In this document: one piece after another, positions 46,812 to 57,839 of the stretch
How positions within the stretch are numbered: the first letter of the stretch is position 1
How the letters are laid out: each line of letters opens with the position of its first letter
Assembly (NCBI GenBank): GCA_949825065.1
Contig: OX463854.1
Location: 14,359,112-14,423,111 of the forward strand
Direction: 5' to 3'
DNA: 64,000 bases
From: Odontocerum albicorne
Lineage: Eukaryota > Arthropoda > Insecta > Trichoptera > Odontoceridae
Translations under genes and position numbers: made by a program
The notes under the pieces: model-generated
Databases searched by the model: none
The model's input: only the letters and a program-made list of their open reading frames with translations
Told to the model about the DNA's origin: nothing

Positions 46812-47490
46812 TTTAAAGCTCAATTTAGATTGATTTTCAGCTCCGTGATGTTAATTAAAATATTTATTCCAAGAAGTATGATTGAACCCAAGTCATACAA
46901 TTTAAAAGAACGGAGTGTAAGAAATTGAAAAAAAAATCTAATTGTTTATGAATTTATACGAGGCGTAAAGTGTACGTCGAGACGTAAAGGTGTTTTTAAA
47001 ATTTTTGCACTTTATCTTTTCTGCCTCCGCTGAAAGTAATTGAGAAAAAGTAGTGTATGCGAAATAACATGACAATAAGAATTGACAGATTTGACTGCTA
47101 GCTGAATTTCTAAAAAAAATCATGGATTTTACTCCCGGTGGGTCCCAGCTGATGACTTGACTATGGACTTCTTAGTCAAGTCATCAGCTGGGACTGACTG
47201 AGAATTATTTCACATCACCGATCTGCTACTCTCTTCAGAGAAAATTACTTTCCGATTATTTCCTGCGAAATTAAAAATATCTTTGTCAAGAATACCATTA
47301 ACCAATGGAAAAAATCTTTTTTCATAACAATAATAATAATATGGAATTTTGAGTGTTGCATTTGATGGGTCCATATTGAGTTTTCATTTATTGTGAAAAA
47401 TCTTAGTCCTTTTACATCCTTTTGTGAACAATTTTATCTGTTGTTTATAGTTAAGGCATTAACGTTGTGGAGGTTTAAAGACATTGTAAT
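46812..47490. other. AT-rich stretch with a perfect hairpin
   Basis: Contains the 22-bp hairpin at 47142-47194 listed separately. No gene. Confidence 0.5.
47142..47194. repeat. Perfect 22-bp inverted repeat
   Basis: Arms 47142-47163 and 47173-47194 begin GTCCCAGCTGATGACTTGAC on each strand and surround a 9-base spacer. Confidence 0.9.
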
Positions 47491-47494
47491 TTAT

Positions 47495-47625
47495 TTTTAT
47501 CAACTTTTTTGTGACGGTATAACCCTACCAGTTTCAAGGCTTTCACCTCATCTTCAGGGGAGCGTGAAGATGAGGTGAAAGCCTTGAAACCGGTTGGGTT
47601 ATGTATACATCACAAAAAAGTGGAA
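47495..47625. repeat. Long foldback, ~36-bp arms with extension
   Basis: Arms 47521-47556 and 47565-47600 match at 34 of 36 bases around an 8-base loop (GGGGAGCG). The inner arm reads CAAGGCTTTCACCTCATCTT. The match extends outward, with gaps, through ACTTTTTTGTGA on both sides. Confidence 0.9.
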
Positions 47626-47640
47626 TAAACAGTGTTTGAT

Positions 47641-48831
47641 AAAAAATAAATTATAATTTTATCTATCTTAAACAGTCGTGTGCTTTTTTGAACAATTTAA
47701 GTTCATTTAAACTATAATATAACCTTGTTGTGAACGATTTTAGTTTTTATACGGGCATGTGCCTTTTTCGAACAAACTTAGTTTTTATACGGTCATGTGC
47801 CTTTTTCGAACAATCTTAGTTTTTACACGAGTAAATGTATTTTTCAAACAACCTTAGTGCTTTTAAACGGTCATTTGTCTTTTTCGAATAATCTTAGGTC
47901 TCTTAAGAAATTTTATCTGAAAACAAGTCTAATTAATCGTAAATGTTCATGTGGCATTTTTAATACAAAAATATTATTTACTCGTATACTTTTGATTCAA
48001 TTAATCAAAGCCTATAATGAAAACTTATCCTTAATTTGTAAGGTAGATGTACAGTTATTTAATTGGACAATTCTCGTCCCCTAGTTCCTACACAACTCCC
48101 AAATTCCTCGTCCATAGTTCCTGTAAAATTCCCATTCTCATCCCTATTTTCAATCTGATTTATATTTTTTGTTACTCTTACTCAAAAACTATTTTCATTT
48201 ATTAAATATACGACACATTCACGGACCCTGATAATTATTTTGAAAAAAATCTGGTTGATAGGAGGAAATAGCTTAAAACCTGTTAATTCGCAAAATATTA
48301 ACATAAATGATTTTGAATAAATAGATACCTAGAATCATATAGCAATCCGTGGTGTACCGATATTGGATATTTTATATTTGAAGTCTTAATAAATTAACGT
48401 AATAACTATAGTGTTAAAAAATTAGGTATTTGACAAAATTACTCTATCAATTAGTTTTTTATTTCGTTTTTGAATAAAACCGTGTTTAAAAATTGCGGGT
48501 GCCCTGAAAAAGAACTATGTGTATAAAACTCTTAAAATATATCAATGAATTCGTTTCAAAGGGACATATAAGTGTTCAACGTTCAGGCTCGCTAACCAAA
48601 GCAATCGCTTGTATCAAAATAATGACCGTTTTACAAAGCAAGTTTCAGAGTGTCAATTCATTAAATTATAGCACTTGAAATATTCACTCATTTAAGATTT
48701 CCTCCTCAATACACATGTTGCAGACAGTTAGTTATCTTAAAACTTTGAATATTTAGTCTATTTACACCAAAATGTATTTAACTTTTCTAAAAATGTGGAG
48801 GATAAATACTGTTTTCAAAAGAGATATTTTT
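47641..48831. other. AT-rich stretch with short repeats
   Basis: At 47735-47895 the phrase TTTTTCGAACAA…CTTAGTTTTTA-ACGGTCATGTG recurs about four times with roughly 40-50-base spacing and increasing divergence. No gene. Confidence 0.5.
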
Positions 48832-49440
48832 AATTTATTTATTTAACACATTTATCGCAAACACAATCCAGCGAGCTTATTTGCAGGCGGCAATATCTTC
48901 CAGCCAACCAGACAAAATTAAATGACGCAAGTTACATGACCATAAAAACGATTCAAATGACTATGACCCCACGAAATCCATGAACATAAACATACATGAG
49001 CATACGCCCATGAACCCCACAAAGACGGAGAATCACCCGAAAATTCCTTTTCATATAAAGTGAAATATCATCAATCAAAGAAAAAGAAAGGGATGGTTGA
49101 GAGGAAATAAAAAATCAGGAATTAAACACATTATATTACTGACTAGAAATTAAGAGTTTTTCAGTCGCTTTTCAAAGCATACTAAAGATGGAGCGAATCT
49201 AACATTGGTTTGAAAATAATTCCAGAGCCTCACTGCATGGACAGTAAAGGACGACGTAAAAAAAGAAGAGTGGTGAACTGGAAAGGCTATAAAACTTTTT
49301 TACACCAATATACATGCCGTTTCCCTGTTGAAAAAAGAAGAAAAGTCATAGTGCCACACTTACGTTGGACTCAAGTTAAAATCGTAGGTGTAAATGAGTT
49401 GCTTCAAAACAGGCAATGAACCTAGTGGGGTGTAGGATAA
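48832..49440 (-). mobile_element. LINE-B 3' end, second full copy
   Basis: Minus strand: AVRLWNYFQTNVRFAPSLVC, then FEKRLKNS and a stop near 49150, followed by the same 3' UTR as 41750-42067, ending TGTTAAATAAATAAATT. The plus-strand frame 49210-49419 is antisense to the ORF2 end. Confidence 0.8.
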
Positions 49441-49599
49441 AGACTATTTGTATTATGTAGAAAATGAAAAACCTTTAAAAAAATTAATAAAAGTATAGTT
49501 CGCCTAGCGCCATCTAATTTCTTAAATATGAAGCAATTCTAATAGAACCTAATTATATTTTATTCATATACACACAAATACAACGTCACGCAATTTCTC
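49441..49599. other. Spacer
   Basis: AT-rich, nothing recognised. Confidence 0.4.
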
Positions 49600-50190
49600 C
49601 GTTGATATAGGTAGAGGATAGAGTGCCAAACTGTCCTATCACGGCACATTTCCTTCACCTCATTCACATCCCTACATATTCTTATACAACTCCTTCTGTT
49701 TCTCTTACTTCATGCATTTCTTTCTGTCAAATTTTCATTCCCTGAGTTCAACCATATTTTTCTCAATCCTATTCTACCATGAGTCTCACTCGAGCGTACA
49801 TTGTAAATTTGATAAGTCAGTTTTTTGTCACCCATCCGTTCGACGTGTTTAAAACACCTCAACGTGTTATTTTTAACCTTACTTAACACACGTTTAATTA
49901 TCATCCCTAATAAATAATGTCTATTTTTTCATATGTCGTTATATCACGATTGAATGCCAATATTTTCACAGCTTTTACATGGCTCCTGTCATCAATTTTC
50001 AATGTCCGCTTTTCACTTCCATGCGTCAATTTTGAGACTAATACTATAACGTAAACCATTATTTTGTCAGATCTAGATAGTGATTGATTTAAATATATGT
50101 ATTTTAATGCCCAATTGATTTTCTGATTGCAACTCACCGTTCAATATTTTTTCTTATCTTTCTGTCGTCTGAGAACATAACATACTTCTT
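49600..50190 (-). pseudogene. LINE-A C-terminal region
   Basis: Minus strand in order: ALKYIYLNQSLSRSDKIMVY, VSKLTHGSEKRTLK (usual LxxGSETWTLK) at about 50000, DRSHVKAVKI, then after a stop NTLRCFKHVERMGDKKLTYQ (usual LRWFGHVERM…), RIGLRKIWLN and ENLTERN near 49715. The order matches the thumb/C-terminal part of LINE-A reverse transcriptase. Two main frames are separated by stops. It ends near 49600 with CCTATCAC…. The fragment on the other strand begins at about 50195, so their 5' sides abut. Confidence 0.8.
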
Positions 50191-50194
50191 AAAT

Positions 50195-50840
50195 AGTTGA
50201 ATAAAAATATAAACTTGAAAATTACTACGTGGGGTGGCAATGTAAGACATAATACTCAATAAAGTGGTTAGGAATGAATGTGAACTCTGAGATGCTTTGG
50301 GCATGTTTAACAAATTAAAATCAAGAAGAGCACTCTGAGATGGTTTGGGCATGTTTAACAAATTAAAATCAAGAAGAACACTCTGAGATGGTTTGGGCAT
50401 GTTTAACAAATTAAAATCAAGAAGAACACTCTGAGATGGTTTGGGCATGTTTAACAAATTAAAATCAAGAAGAACATTCTGAGATGGTTTGGGCATGTTT
50501 AACAAATTAAAATCAAGAAGAACATTCTGAGATGGTTTGGGCATGTTTAACAAATGAAAGAAGAAATAATAATAAAACGAATACCATATATAGTGTAAAT
50601 GTGAGAGCAAGGCGAGACCGATGAAGATTAAGGAATGTACTAGTATGATTGGAACGAATGAATGATGTTTTGAAAGAACGAAACGTAGAAAATCATAAGA
50701 GTTGTGTGGGAAGGAGTATGGATGTGGAAAAGGTAAAATATGAGTGACAAGATAAGAAAGTCCGGGCTTTATCCTTTCTGCCTTTCTCAACATAGAAATA
50801 GTATGATAACCTGTATGGATGTACGTGCGTAATAACCATT
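50195..50840 (+). pseudogene. LINE-A C-terminal region with an expanded tandem repeat
   Basis: Plus strand: VAM-stop-DIILNKVVRNECEL (usual GVTMxDxIRxEVV…), then six 48-bp units each encoding TLRWFGHV-stop-QIK. After them come DVLKERNVENHKSCVxRSMD-like text (50665-50720, with shifts), DKIRKSG and ALSFLPFST near 50765, the usual end. The 219-codon minus-strand frame is antisense to this and owes its length to the 48-bp (16-codon) periodicity. Confidence 0.75.
50284..50560 (+). repeat. 48-bp tandem array, ~6 copies
   Basis: Starts at 50284, 50332, 50380, 50428, 50476 and 50524 (partial last). Unit ACTCTGAGATGGTTTGGGCA then TGTTTAACAAATTAAAATCA and AGAAGAAC. Copies differ at only a few bases. 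The coding source is the LRWFGHV motif of the LINE. Confidence 0.92.
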
Positions 50841-51469
50841 GGACGCTTCTTGACTAACTTACAAAATCTTTTCTTCAACTTAACTCTCTCCTTTTATGCG
50901 ATATCTTTCCAAAACCCTTAAGCCTCTAATAGTTAATTTTCTTGCGCTTCAAAAAGCTATTAAAATAAAGTTTTTTGTGCCCTGTTTTAATTTCTCTGTC
51001 AGAATTTTAATAGCGCATTTAGTTCCGAAAATTTAAACATTCAAATTCCTCCAACAAGACCGGCAATATAAAATGTAAATATATCTGAGCTTGCTTACTC
51101 TTTTCCGTTTTTAGCATCACCATGCTATGCATAAAATTATTCTGGTTAACTGAGGCGGGTTGTCGACTTAACCCGGAAAAGTATGCGGAAAGAACTCGAA
51201 TGTTTTATTCCTAGATTTTATTATTTGATTATTTAGAACACATGACTTTGGACAAACAAAGACCAATTTCAGCCAGTTGTGTCTTTTAACCCACTTTTTA
51301 ATTCAATTTTAGAACTTTCGTGCGATACTGCGATCAAAAACAGTTTGCTTGTAAGTTAACATAAATTTTGACTAGTGATATTTGTTTTAAAAAAATATTT
51401 GTTTAAGATTGTAAGTTAATGATAGCCAAATATACAGTTTTTTTCTAATAATAATAACAATACAAAAAC
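50841..51469. other. AT-rich stretch without a recognised gene
   Basis: Nothing recognised. Confidence 0.4.
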
Positions 51470-52240
51470 AATGTATATAGCACCGTTTAGAGAGCAAACT
51501 CTCTTCAAAGGCCTGGGATTAGAATTCACCATTATTGACAGATTAAAAATATTATGGTATATATTAAATAAATATAAGTTGTGCATTAAGATAGGAAGTT
51601 AGTGGATGTGGCCATTAAAAGTTACCTAACTAGCACATATTTATGTTCAGTACATATTTGGTAAGAAAACCGCAAAAATTTTACTGGTGGGTTAAAAAGA
51701 AACGTTTAAAGATCTTACGATGGGTGATTGTAACATTGTGAGGATAGGAAGACGAAGGAAGACAGCCTTTAGATTGGGTACTTTCCCGCATCAATACGCG
51801 TTTAGAAAAACAAACTTGGTAAGAAAACTATAGAAAACTTACTAAGGGAACACGGTCTAACTTTGTAGATCTTCCAATGCGTGATAATTACACATTCGTC
51901 TTAAGGTGTAGTGTATGTGGGGCGTAATAAAGTGAAGTTCATAAAACATAATTAATTTAGGTAACATCTAACAAACAGGAGCAACATATTTAGCTTTAGG
52001 TATAGTATAATATATGTGTTAAAGTGTTCATATATAATCATAAACGTTGATAAGACCTCCCAAAAAGGGTTGTCTTCAAGTGATTTATAAAGCGGCATAC
52101 GCCACCCATAAATTTAATACTTAGAGGCAGACCATTCCACCCCACAGGACCAGTAATAGCAAAAACCTTGTCGTAATACCTCACCTTATTGGATCAATTC
52201 GAAACCATTACTTTATTCGATGATGAAAAATCGATCTCAA
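51470..52240 (-). mobile_element. LINE-C 3' end, copy 1
   Basis: Minus strand near 52190: ITGPVEWNGLPLSIKFMGGV-like text with one shift, then RFINHLKTTLFG, the CR1/Jockey-type WNxLPxxI…FxxHLKTxLF ending. A long 3' UTR runs to the segment AGAGAGTTTGCTCTCTAAAC near 51490. Confidence 0.6.
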
Positions 52241-52951
52241 ATTTCTATTCTTCTACGAAGAAACATATTTAAGATACAGATTTGAAAGACACAATGGAGA
52301 CAATCCAGAAACACGTATAAAAATACAAATATCAAAACAACCAAAAGGTAGCTAGACTTATCCTCTATTTAAGTGCTGATGATGGCCATAATTTTACGTG
52401 TTTATTCAAAACACCCTATTTCAAGGCAATTTTAAGTACTCGTGTATGCTACCAAGAGGAAGTTATTGCTATGTTTTTTTAAAGTTTATCACACCCGAAG
52501 GACATTTCGAGGTGGTTGAACCTCCAAAATAGAATTAATTTTGTTTCCAACTTGAACCGTGAACACGAGGGAGAGATATTTTTGAACTTACTGAATTATT
52601 GACCGGGATGAAGGCGGGCCCATATGTCGCAGTTTCCTATTTTGCTTGCCATCTCCCGACGCCACCTGTGTGTGGCTCGACTGGACCGAACAAAAACTAA
52701 GTAAGAGAATTTTCATAAAACGATATTTGGAGTAATCGATAGGTACTTATTTGACAAGATTCATCACTGCAAGAAATAAAGACATCAAAATGTATAAACA
52801 TTTTACAAGCAAAAATATTACTCTACTAACTGATATGTTTTTTTCTTGTTTAAAGTAATGTTATTGAATTTTGAACAATTTCTAAGGAATCGTATTAAAT
52901 TTCCTTGGAAAAGAGATATCAAAATATTTAGTTAAAGAAAATACTGTAACC
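52241..52951. other. Unassigned stretch
   Basis: 52200-52350 may be upstream LINE-C sequence. A GC-richer patch at 52600-52690 is unassigned. Confidence 0.35.
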
Positions 52952-53085
52952 CTCTGGAGCCTAGTAAGTAAGAAGCTTGTCTTTAATCCCGGAGAGTACG
53001 GGTTCGGTTCAAGTTGAAAACCAGTTTATTTTAAAAACGGTTCCAGTCTGGTTTTTACTTCAGCTGTCTTGAACTTAGCGTAAAA
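52952..53085 (+). mobile_element. SINE-A copy
   Basis: CTCTGGAGCCTAGTAAGTAA, GAAGCTTGTCTTTAATCC, GTACGGGTTCGGTTCAAG (B box), then TTCCAGTCTGGTTTTTACTT. Confidence 0.7.
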
Positions 53086-54179
53086 CAATTCGTACTTTTA
53101 TTTTTTTTTCTAAAAATACTCAAAACATTTTTTTCCTGAATATATTAAATACAATATTATTTTTAATTTTTATAATGGTTTAATTAAATTCAAAACGATT
53201 GCGTTACATTTAAGGACAGACATGTAAAAAAACTTTTGTCATTTTTTTTAAAATATTGCTCATATTCAAGACTTAAGAAACCGACATTGACATAATCCAG
53301 ATTAAACGAGAGGAAGGTGAAAGTAATATCCAGAAATCATGTTCATATTTATTGTTATAGTGCTCTTCAACGTTTCGTATTTACCGATGCAGAGATACAC
53401 GTATTTAAGAGCATGGCTGGAAAACAATATTATCTTTGGCGCTGTTAATCGAGCTTTTGGGCTAAGAACCATTGAAATAAACAAGAAATTCGCAGTGGAC
53501 CATCAAATGCATAGACGAAACCAACCTCGTAAACTTCTAATGTGCATGAATATTGTTACCAGACGAAAACGACTATTTAACTGTTTTTCACCTAGATCTT
53601 CTCTTTAATAAAGGCTAAAAAAGAGTTCAAGTGTCTCATTTCTGAGGGCACTCTTGCAGGGTGAACTATGTTCAGGCAGACAATTAAATTATTTCAGGAA
53701 ATAGATGTATTTACTAGGTTTTTCTCTAGTGCAACAGAGTTTGCTACTCTTGGACAAACTTAGAAGGAACTAAAACTCGGAATTGCTTCTGAAACTATTT
53801 ACTTTGTTATTAAAATTCCTTCTTGGTTATTGCTGTTTATTTAACCCAAGATCGTTGAATTTATTTATTATTTTAAAATAACATTTAAACGTTCAAAAGA
53901 TTAAGGCCACGCTCGGCCAGCTTTAACCTATTTAAGAAAATACATCTGAGCGGTGATAAAGTATCGAGACTAGATTGTGTACTCGAATAAAATAAAGTCG
54001 CGAAGTCAGTAGAAGGAGGACATTGACTACAAAGAAAATAACACGTCTCCGCAAGTTGAGTTTTTTAAAGATATCAATATTCAGTTATAAAATATAAAAT
54101 CTGAAGTGATATTGTAAGAAGCTTTACAAGAGAATTTCAATTTAAAAGAGGTGTAAGAACGAGTGAAATAAAGGTATAA
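53086..54179. other. AT-rich stretch without a recognised gene
   Basis: An 89-codon plus frame at 53339-53608 has no recognisable content. Confidence 0.4.
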
Positions 54180-54462
54180 GAATTTCTAAATACTGGTTTC
54201 ATGAAGGTTCGTGCTGAAAATGAAGGCGATTTAAAACATAGTGTTACAGCTGCCCAGTTACGGATAAGTACGAAAATGAGTGTTACAAAATCAAACATTA
54301 CGGTTGTTGAAATGTGTGTTACAAAATAAAATGTTACGGTTATTGAAAAAGGTGTGATGAAAAGCGTGTACGTTATATAAGTAAAATCAATGAAACGGGA
54401 ACAGTTTGATAAGTTCTGTTATCTGGGCTGTTTTTTATATGTCATGAGCGAGTTAAAAGGGA
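54180..54462 (+). pseudogene. LINE reverse transcriptase fragment
   Basis: Plus strand: VRAENEGDLKHSVTAAQLRI at about 54209 (the block after YADD: …LAENExDLQxxVxA…), then broken frames, then FDKFCYLGCFLYVMSELKGI at 54406 (usual FxYLGSVIxxxGxxxxEI). It is cut at about 54465 by GC-richer DNA. The rest of the element may resume at 55120. Confidence 0.6.
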
Positions 54463-54465
54463 TAT

Positions 54466-54965
54466 TTAAAGAAGATGTCGTCACGCTCCTTGTTGGGATA
54501 TCATACTCCGACGTCGGTTCACGTTCCACATTTCCATCATCGAGATCGCCACCGTTCTCCAAGCGGGTGCTGGGACAGGCTGCCTGCGCGTACGTCACGG
54601 ATCGATCCACAATTCTTGCCGTCCTATACTTCGCGCGCAAGTGGTTATCAGACACGTTGGATTCCTGGTGCACCAGGACTACTACTATTACGTCATTATA
54701 ATATTGAAGGTATTGTGATCCTATTTTATTTGTAATTCTTTGGTGATTTCACGTGTTAACCTACCTTGCTTCTTTTGATCACGACGCTTGCAGAGCGATC
54801 GTTGAAAATAATTGGAAAGTGAAACTCTTAAAGGGAATTAATTAGAGTCAGATTCTAATTCAAATTTTACCGGTTCCTACCGAGATCATTAATCCGGTAG
54901 TAGTAATAAATAATTTAATTTAATCTATTACTGTGTTTAATTGTTATACCCCTTCCTCTGAAAAA
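54466..54965. repeat. Candidate solo LTR (tentative)
   Basis: A GC-rich block starting TGTCGTCACGCTCCTTGTTG interrupts the LINE and grades into an AT-rich 3' half with AATAAATAATTT at 54904. GC-rich then AT-rich with a polyadenylation signal is typical of an LTR. No partner copy, primer site or target duplication was found. The open frames on both strands reflect GC content. Confidence 0.35.
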
Positions 54966-55119
54966 TGAATGCCGTTGAGAATTTCCAAATATTGATACTC
55001 ATCGAAATCCTGAGACAAAAGAGATCTGTGTTCACTTTCTTTTACCGCTGAGCTAACCTCGAGTTATGACTCATTCCGATATTCTTAATGTTTGATTATT
55101 TAAATTTACATTAACTAAA

Positions 55120-55280
55120 TAACCTAAAATCGGAAAACCGTCTGACAAGATGTATGAATGTGAAAGAAGCAAAGTTGTGTACTTGAATAGAAAAAAATGG
55201 AGATTTGTTATCTCTGCCTATCACGCAAGGAATTCATAAGATTTAAAAGAGTTTGAGAAGCAATACATGTTTTTTTAATA
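55120..55280 (+). mobile_element. LINE-A 3' end
   Basis: GACAAGATGTATGAATGTGA matches the AGAAGTATGAATGTGGAA end at 37660, then TTGTGTACTTGAATAG and TCTCTGCCTATCACGCAAGG, the last coding block. Confidence 0.55.
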
Positions 55281-55307
55281 CTGTTTTATATTTCTCTACG
55301 ACTTTCT

Positions 55308-55515
55308 TACCCTAGTTGATAAGACACATGTCTTCTGATCCCGGGTTACGGTTTTGATTCCTGCTGCAACCAAAATCTTTTTTTATAAAAGTATACGAAT
55401 GTGGTTTTCACTTCAGGCCCTTTTAAATCATTCTGGTAGGTTAAAAAAGATTGCCATTTGACAATAAACCCACCAGATTTACTGTATACAACGAAAGTGT
55501 AATACAACACAGGTA
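55308..55515 (+). mobile_element. SINE-A, nearly complete
   Basis: TACCCTAGTTGATAAGACAC, CGGGTTACGGTTTTGATTCC (B box), poly-T/A, GTGGTTTTCACTTCAGGCCC, TAGGTTAAAAAAGATTGCC, AATAAACCCACCAGATTTAC and the end GTATACAACGAAAGTGTAAT. Confidence 0.8.
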
Positions 55516-55839
55516 TTATTATACAATGGTTTTATTCATTTGAACGATTTTTCGGTGACTTATTTTAATGATTTATTTAACTTATTTATGTTGGTTCTGA
55601 GAAATTATCAATATTCAGGAATTAAAATAATAATAATAAACTCAAAGTTAAATATAATTTTGTAGCAACTTGCGCACTGATAAAAACTGTATGCGTCAAT
55701 TCCCTATCAGAACATTCGATAAATGTGTGTATTTGAGAGACACGGTTGTTAGGAATTGGGGTCTCAGGGATGAGCTGCCCATTAGTTTAGATACTATCGG
55801 CAATGCGTTTTAGAATACGACGTCAATATAAGACTCATA
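55516..55839. other. Spacer
   Basis: No recognised content. Confidence 0.4.
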
Positions 55840-56560
55840 AGAGTTTAGTTTGAAGACGAAATATCGGTTATACAGCACCTACATAATAATTAAAATAGTA
55901 ATTAAAAGATTCGAGCAAGATCAGAAATTTTGCTGTTTGAGTAGTATTTTCTCAGATGATTTAAGAATTACGAGATATATCAAACTGCGTGTTGTGATAG
56001 AAAACAAAGCCAATGGGGCACTAAAACATTTGTATGCTCGAAACGGATAGTATAAAATCTGTAAAAATGAGAGCCTACAATAGTATTTTTGTACAAACTT
56101 TGATATGTAGGACTGTTCTATGGACGTATAAAAATACTGAAAAGAGCCTAATAAATGCTGTAGAATGAGTGCACTGCAAAGAATACATAGGGTGACAATG
56201 TATGACATAATACGGAGTGAAATTATTGAGGGGAATGTGAACTGATTTTTAAGTAAGATTAAATCGATAAATATATGATAGTTGGGGCATGAAGAACGAA
56301 TGGATGATAAAATAACAAAACAAATAAATATACAGTGCAAATATGAATGGTGGGCATGATAGAGGAAGACCGATGATGGTACAATTGGATCAAGTGAATA
56401 TTTCTAAAGAAGGAAAAGAAGTCAGAGAAATCGTACTAGTTGTATGAGAAAATGTATGGATGTAGAAGAGGTGAAAGATGTATATCGTCGATGGCGCTTT
56501 GTCTTCTTTGCTTACCCTAACTGAGAAAAGGTGTGATATTAAGTATGTATGTAAATAAAT
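55840..56560 (+). pseudogene. LINE-A C-terminal region
   Basis: Plus strand: KFCCLSSIFSDDLRITRYIK at 55926 (usual FxYLGSxISDDGxxxxDI), NKANGALKHLYAR, then VTMYDIIRSEIIEGNVN at about 56203, GHEERMDD at about 56287, VQLDQVN-like text at 56377, KKEKKSEKS, YEKMYGCRRG and the end near 56550 (AAGTATGTATGTAAATA). It spans more of the family than most other copies. The minus-strand 139-codon frame at 55921-56340 is its shadow. Confidence 0.8.
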
Positions 56561-57191
56561 ATAGTTTATAAAGCGCTGTTTAGACAGTAGACTCTCTATA
56601 AATATAGTTTATAAAGCGCTGTTTAGAGAGTAGGACGCTATAACTCGGGAATCAAACTCACTGTTATTGAAAGACTAAAAATAATACAAAAATTAAATTA
56701 ATTTAATGTAAGGCTAGAAAGATGGTAGTTGCGGTCATTAAATTTAATGATTTCACGCATCTGCATATATTATATTAAGAATTTTTTTTTTTAAGAAAAA
56801 CAGAAAACGTACAAAGGAAATTGAACTTCAAAAAAAAGTTTGTAGATCTACAGATATCATATGTGACACTAACACATTTGGATTTAAGTGGAGTATAGTG
56901 TATGTTATGTGTGTGGTCTTCGTATATTTTCATAATAATTAAACTTCCAAAATGTTTGGTTATATTCAAATGCTCCCTAAAGCTGTACACGCCACTCATT
57001 TTTTCTAATATGAGGTAAACACCGGGAACCAGTAAAAACTCTCTTATAATACCTCGTTCTATTGGAGATATCTTGTATATTTTGCCATATGGTTCTTCAT
57101 TTTGCACTTGACTAAAACCCAAGTGAGAAAACTCCTCAGTTTTGATATCAGATACTTTAGAAGAATGGTGGGTGTCAGTTGGTACGATCAC
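56561..57191 (-). mobile_element. LINE-C 3' end, copy 2
   Basis: Minus strand: the frame from 57191 ends near 56775 and includes YKISPIERGIIREF and KMSGVYSFREHLNITKHFG. In the neighbouring frame RYYKRVF and LPHIRKNEWRVQL align with RYYDKVF and LPLSIKFMGGV of the 52.2-kb copy. The AGAGAGTxxxCTCTCTAAAC-like end is duplicated at 56540-56630. Degraded. Confidence 0.5.
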
Positions 57192-57839
57192 ATGATGAAA
57201 AGGTTCGTTTTCGGACGCACTAGCAGCCTATTACTACCATAATACGTGTGTGGTGCTGGAGATACTTGGGTCTCCGTATGATAAGAATGCCATACAACAG
57301 CTGGTCAAGAGTAACCTAGTACACCACGCGTTCGTGTTACAATAGGGAGATGATTTGCAGTTTCGGTCTCACGTAAAAGGAAATGGAATGCCAGACTATA
57401 GATAAATCTAGACGAAAACATTTTGTGGCATGTCTGTGTTCACAATGGAATATAAAGAATGATAATGGTGATGGAAATATTATGTATGTTATATTTACGT
57501 AGATAACGTTTTAAATATTGGCACAAAATGATGACATATGAGTACATACACACTATCTCGTCATGTGTGAGGACTATATTTGATAAATTGCTTAGTTCAC
57601 GTCCTCAATATTGTAAATTCCCGATATGTCATGTGTTATAAACCGCGTGGCCAGACAGATGACTCACATGTTGTTTTTCTGAAATAAGGGAGATAAAATA
57701 TTTTTAGAATACTATCGGTAAGATTAGGTCAATAAAAATCTCTTATTGCAAGATATCTTAAAATCCAAAACCCTGTCCCGAATTGTAAAGCATTCCATTG
57801 TCATTGTTTGTTTAAATAGAAGGGTTCGATAATAAAATC
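57192..57839. other. Unassigned stretch
   Basis: 57195-57420 may be upstream LINE-C sequence; no clear motif. Confidence 0.35.

Noticed and set aside
50134..50793. 219-codon minus-strand repeat protein
   Set aside because: It is antisense to a LINE C-terminal region whose LRWFGHV block was tandemly duplicated in 48-bp steps; openness follows from the period being a multiple of three.
54419..54735. Coding frames in the GC-rich block (both strands)
   Set aside because: Open on both strands because of composition; no protein family recognised. Candidate LTR preferred.
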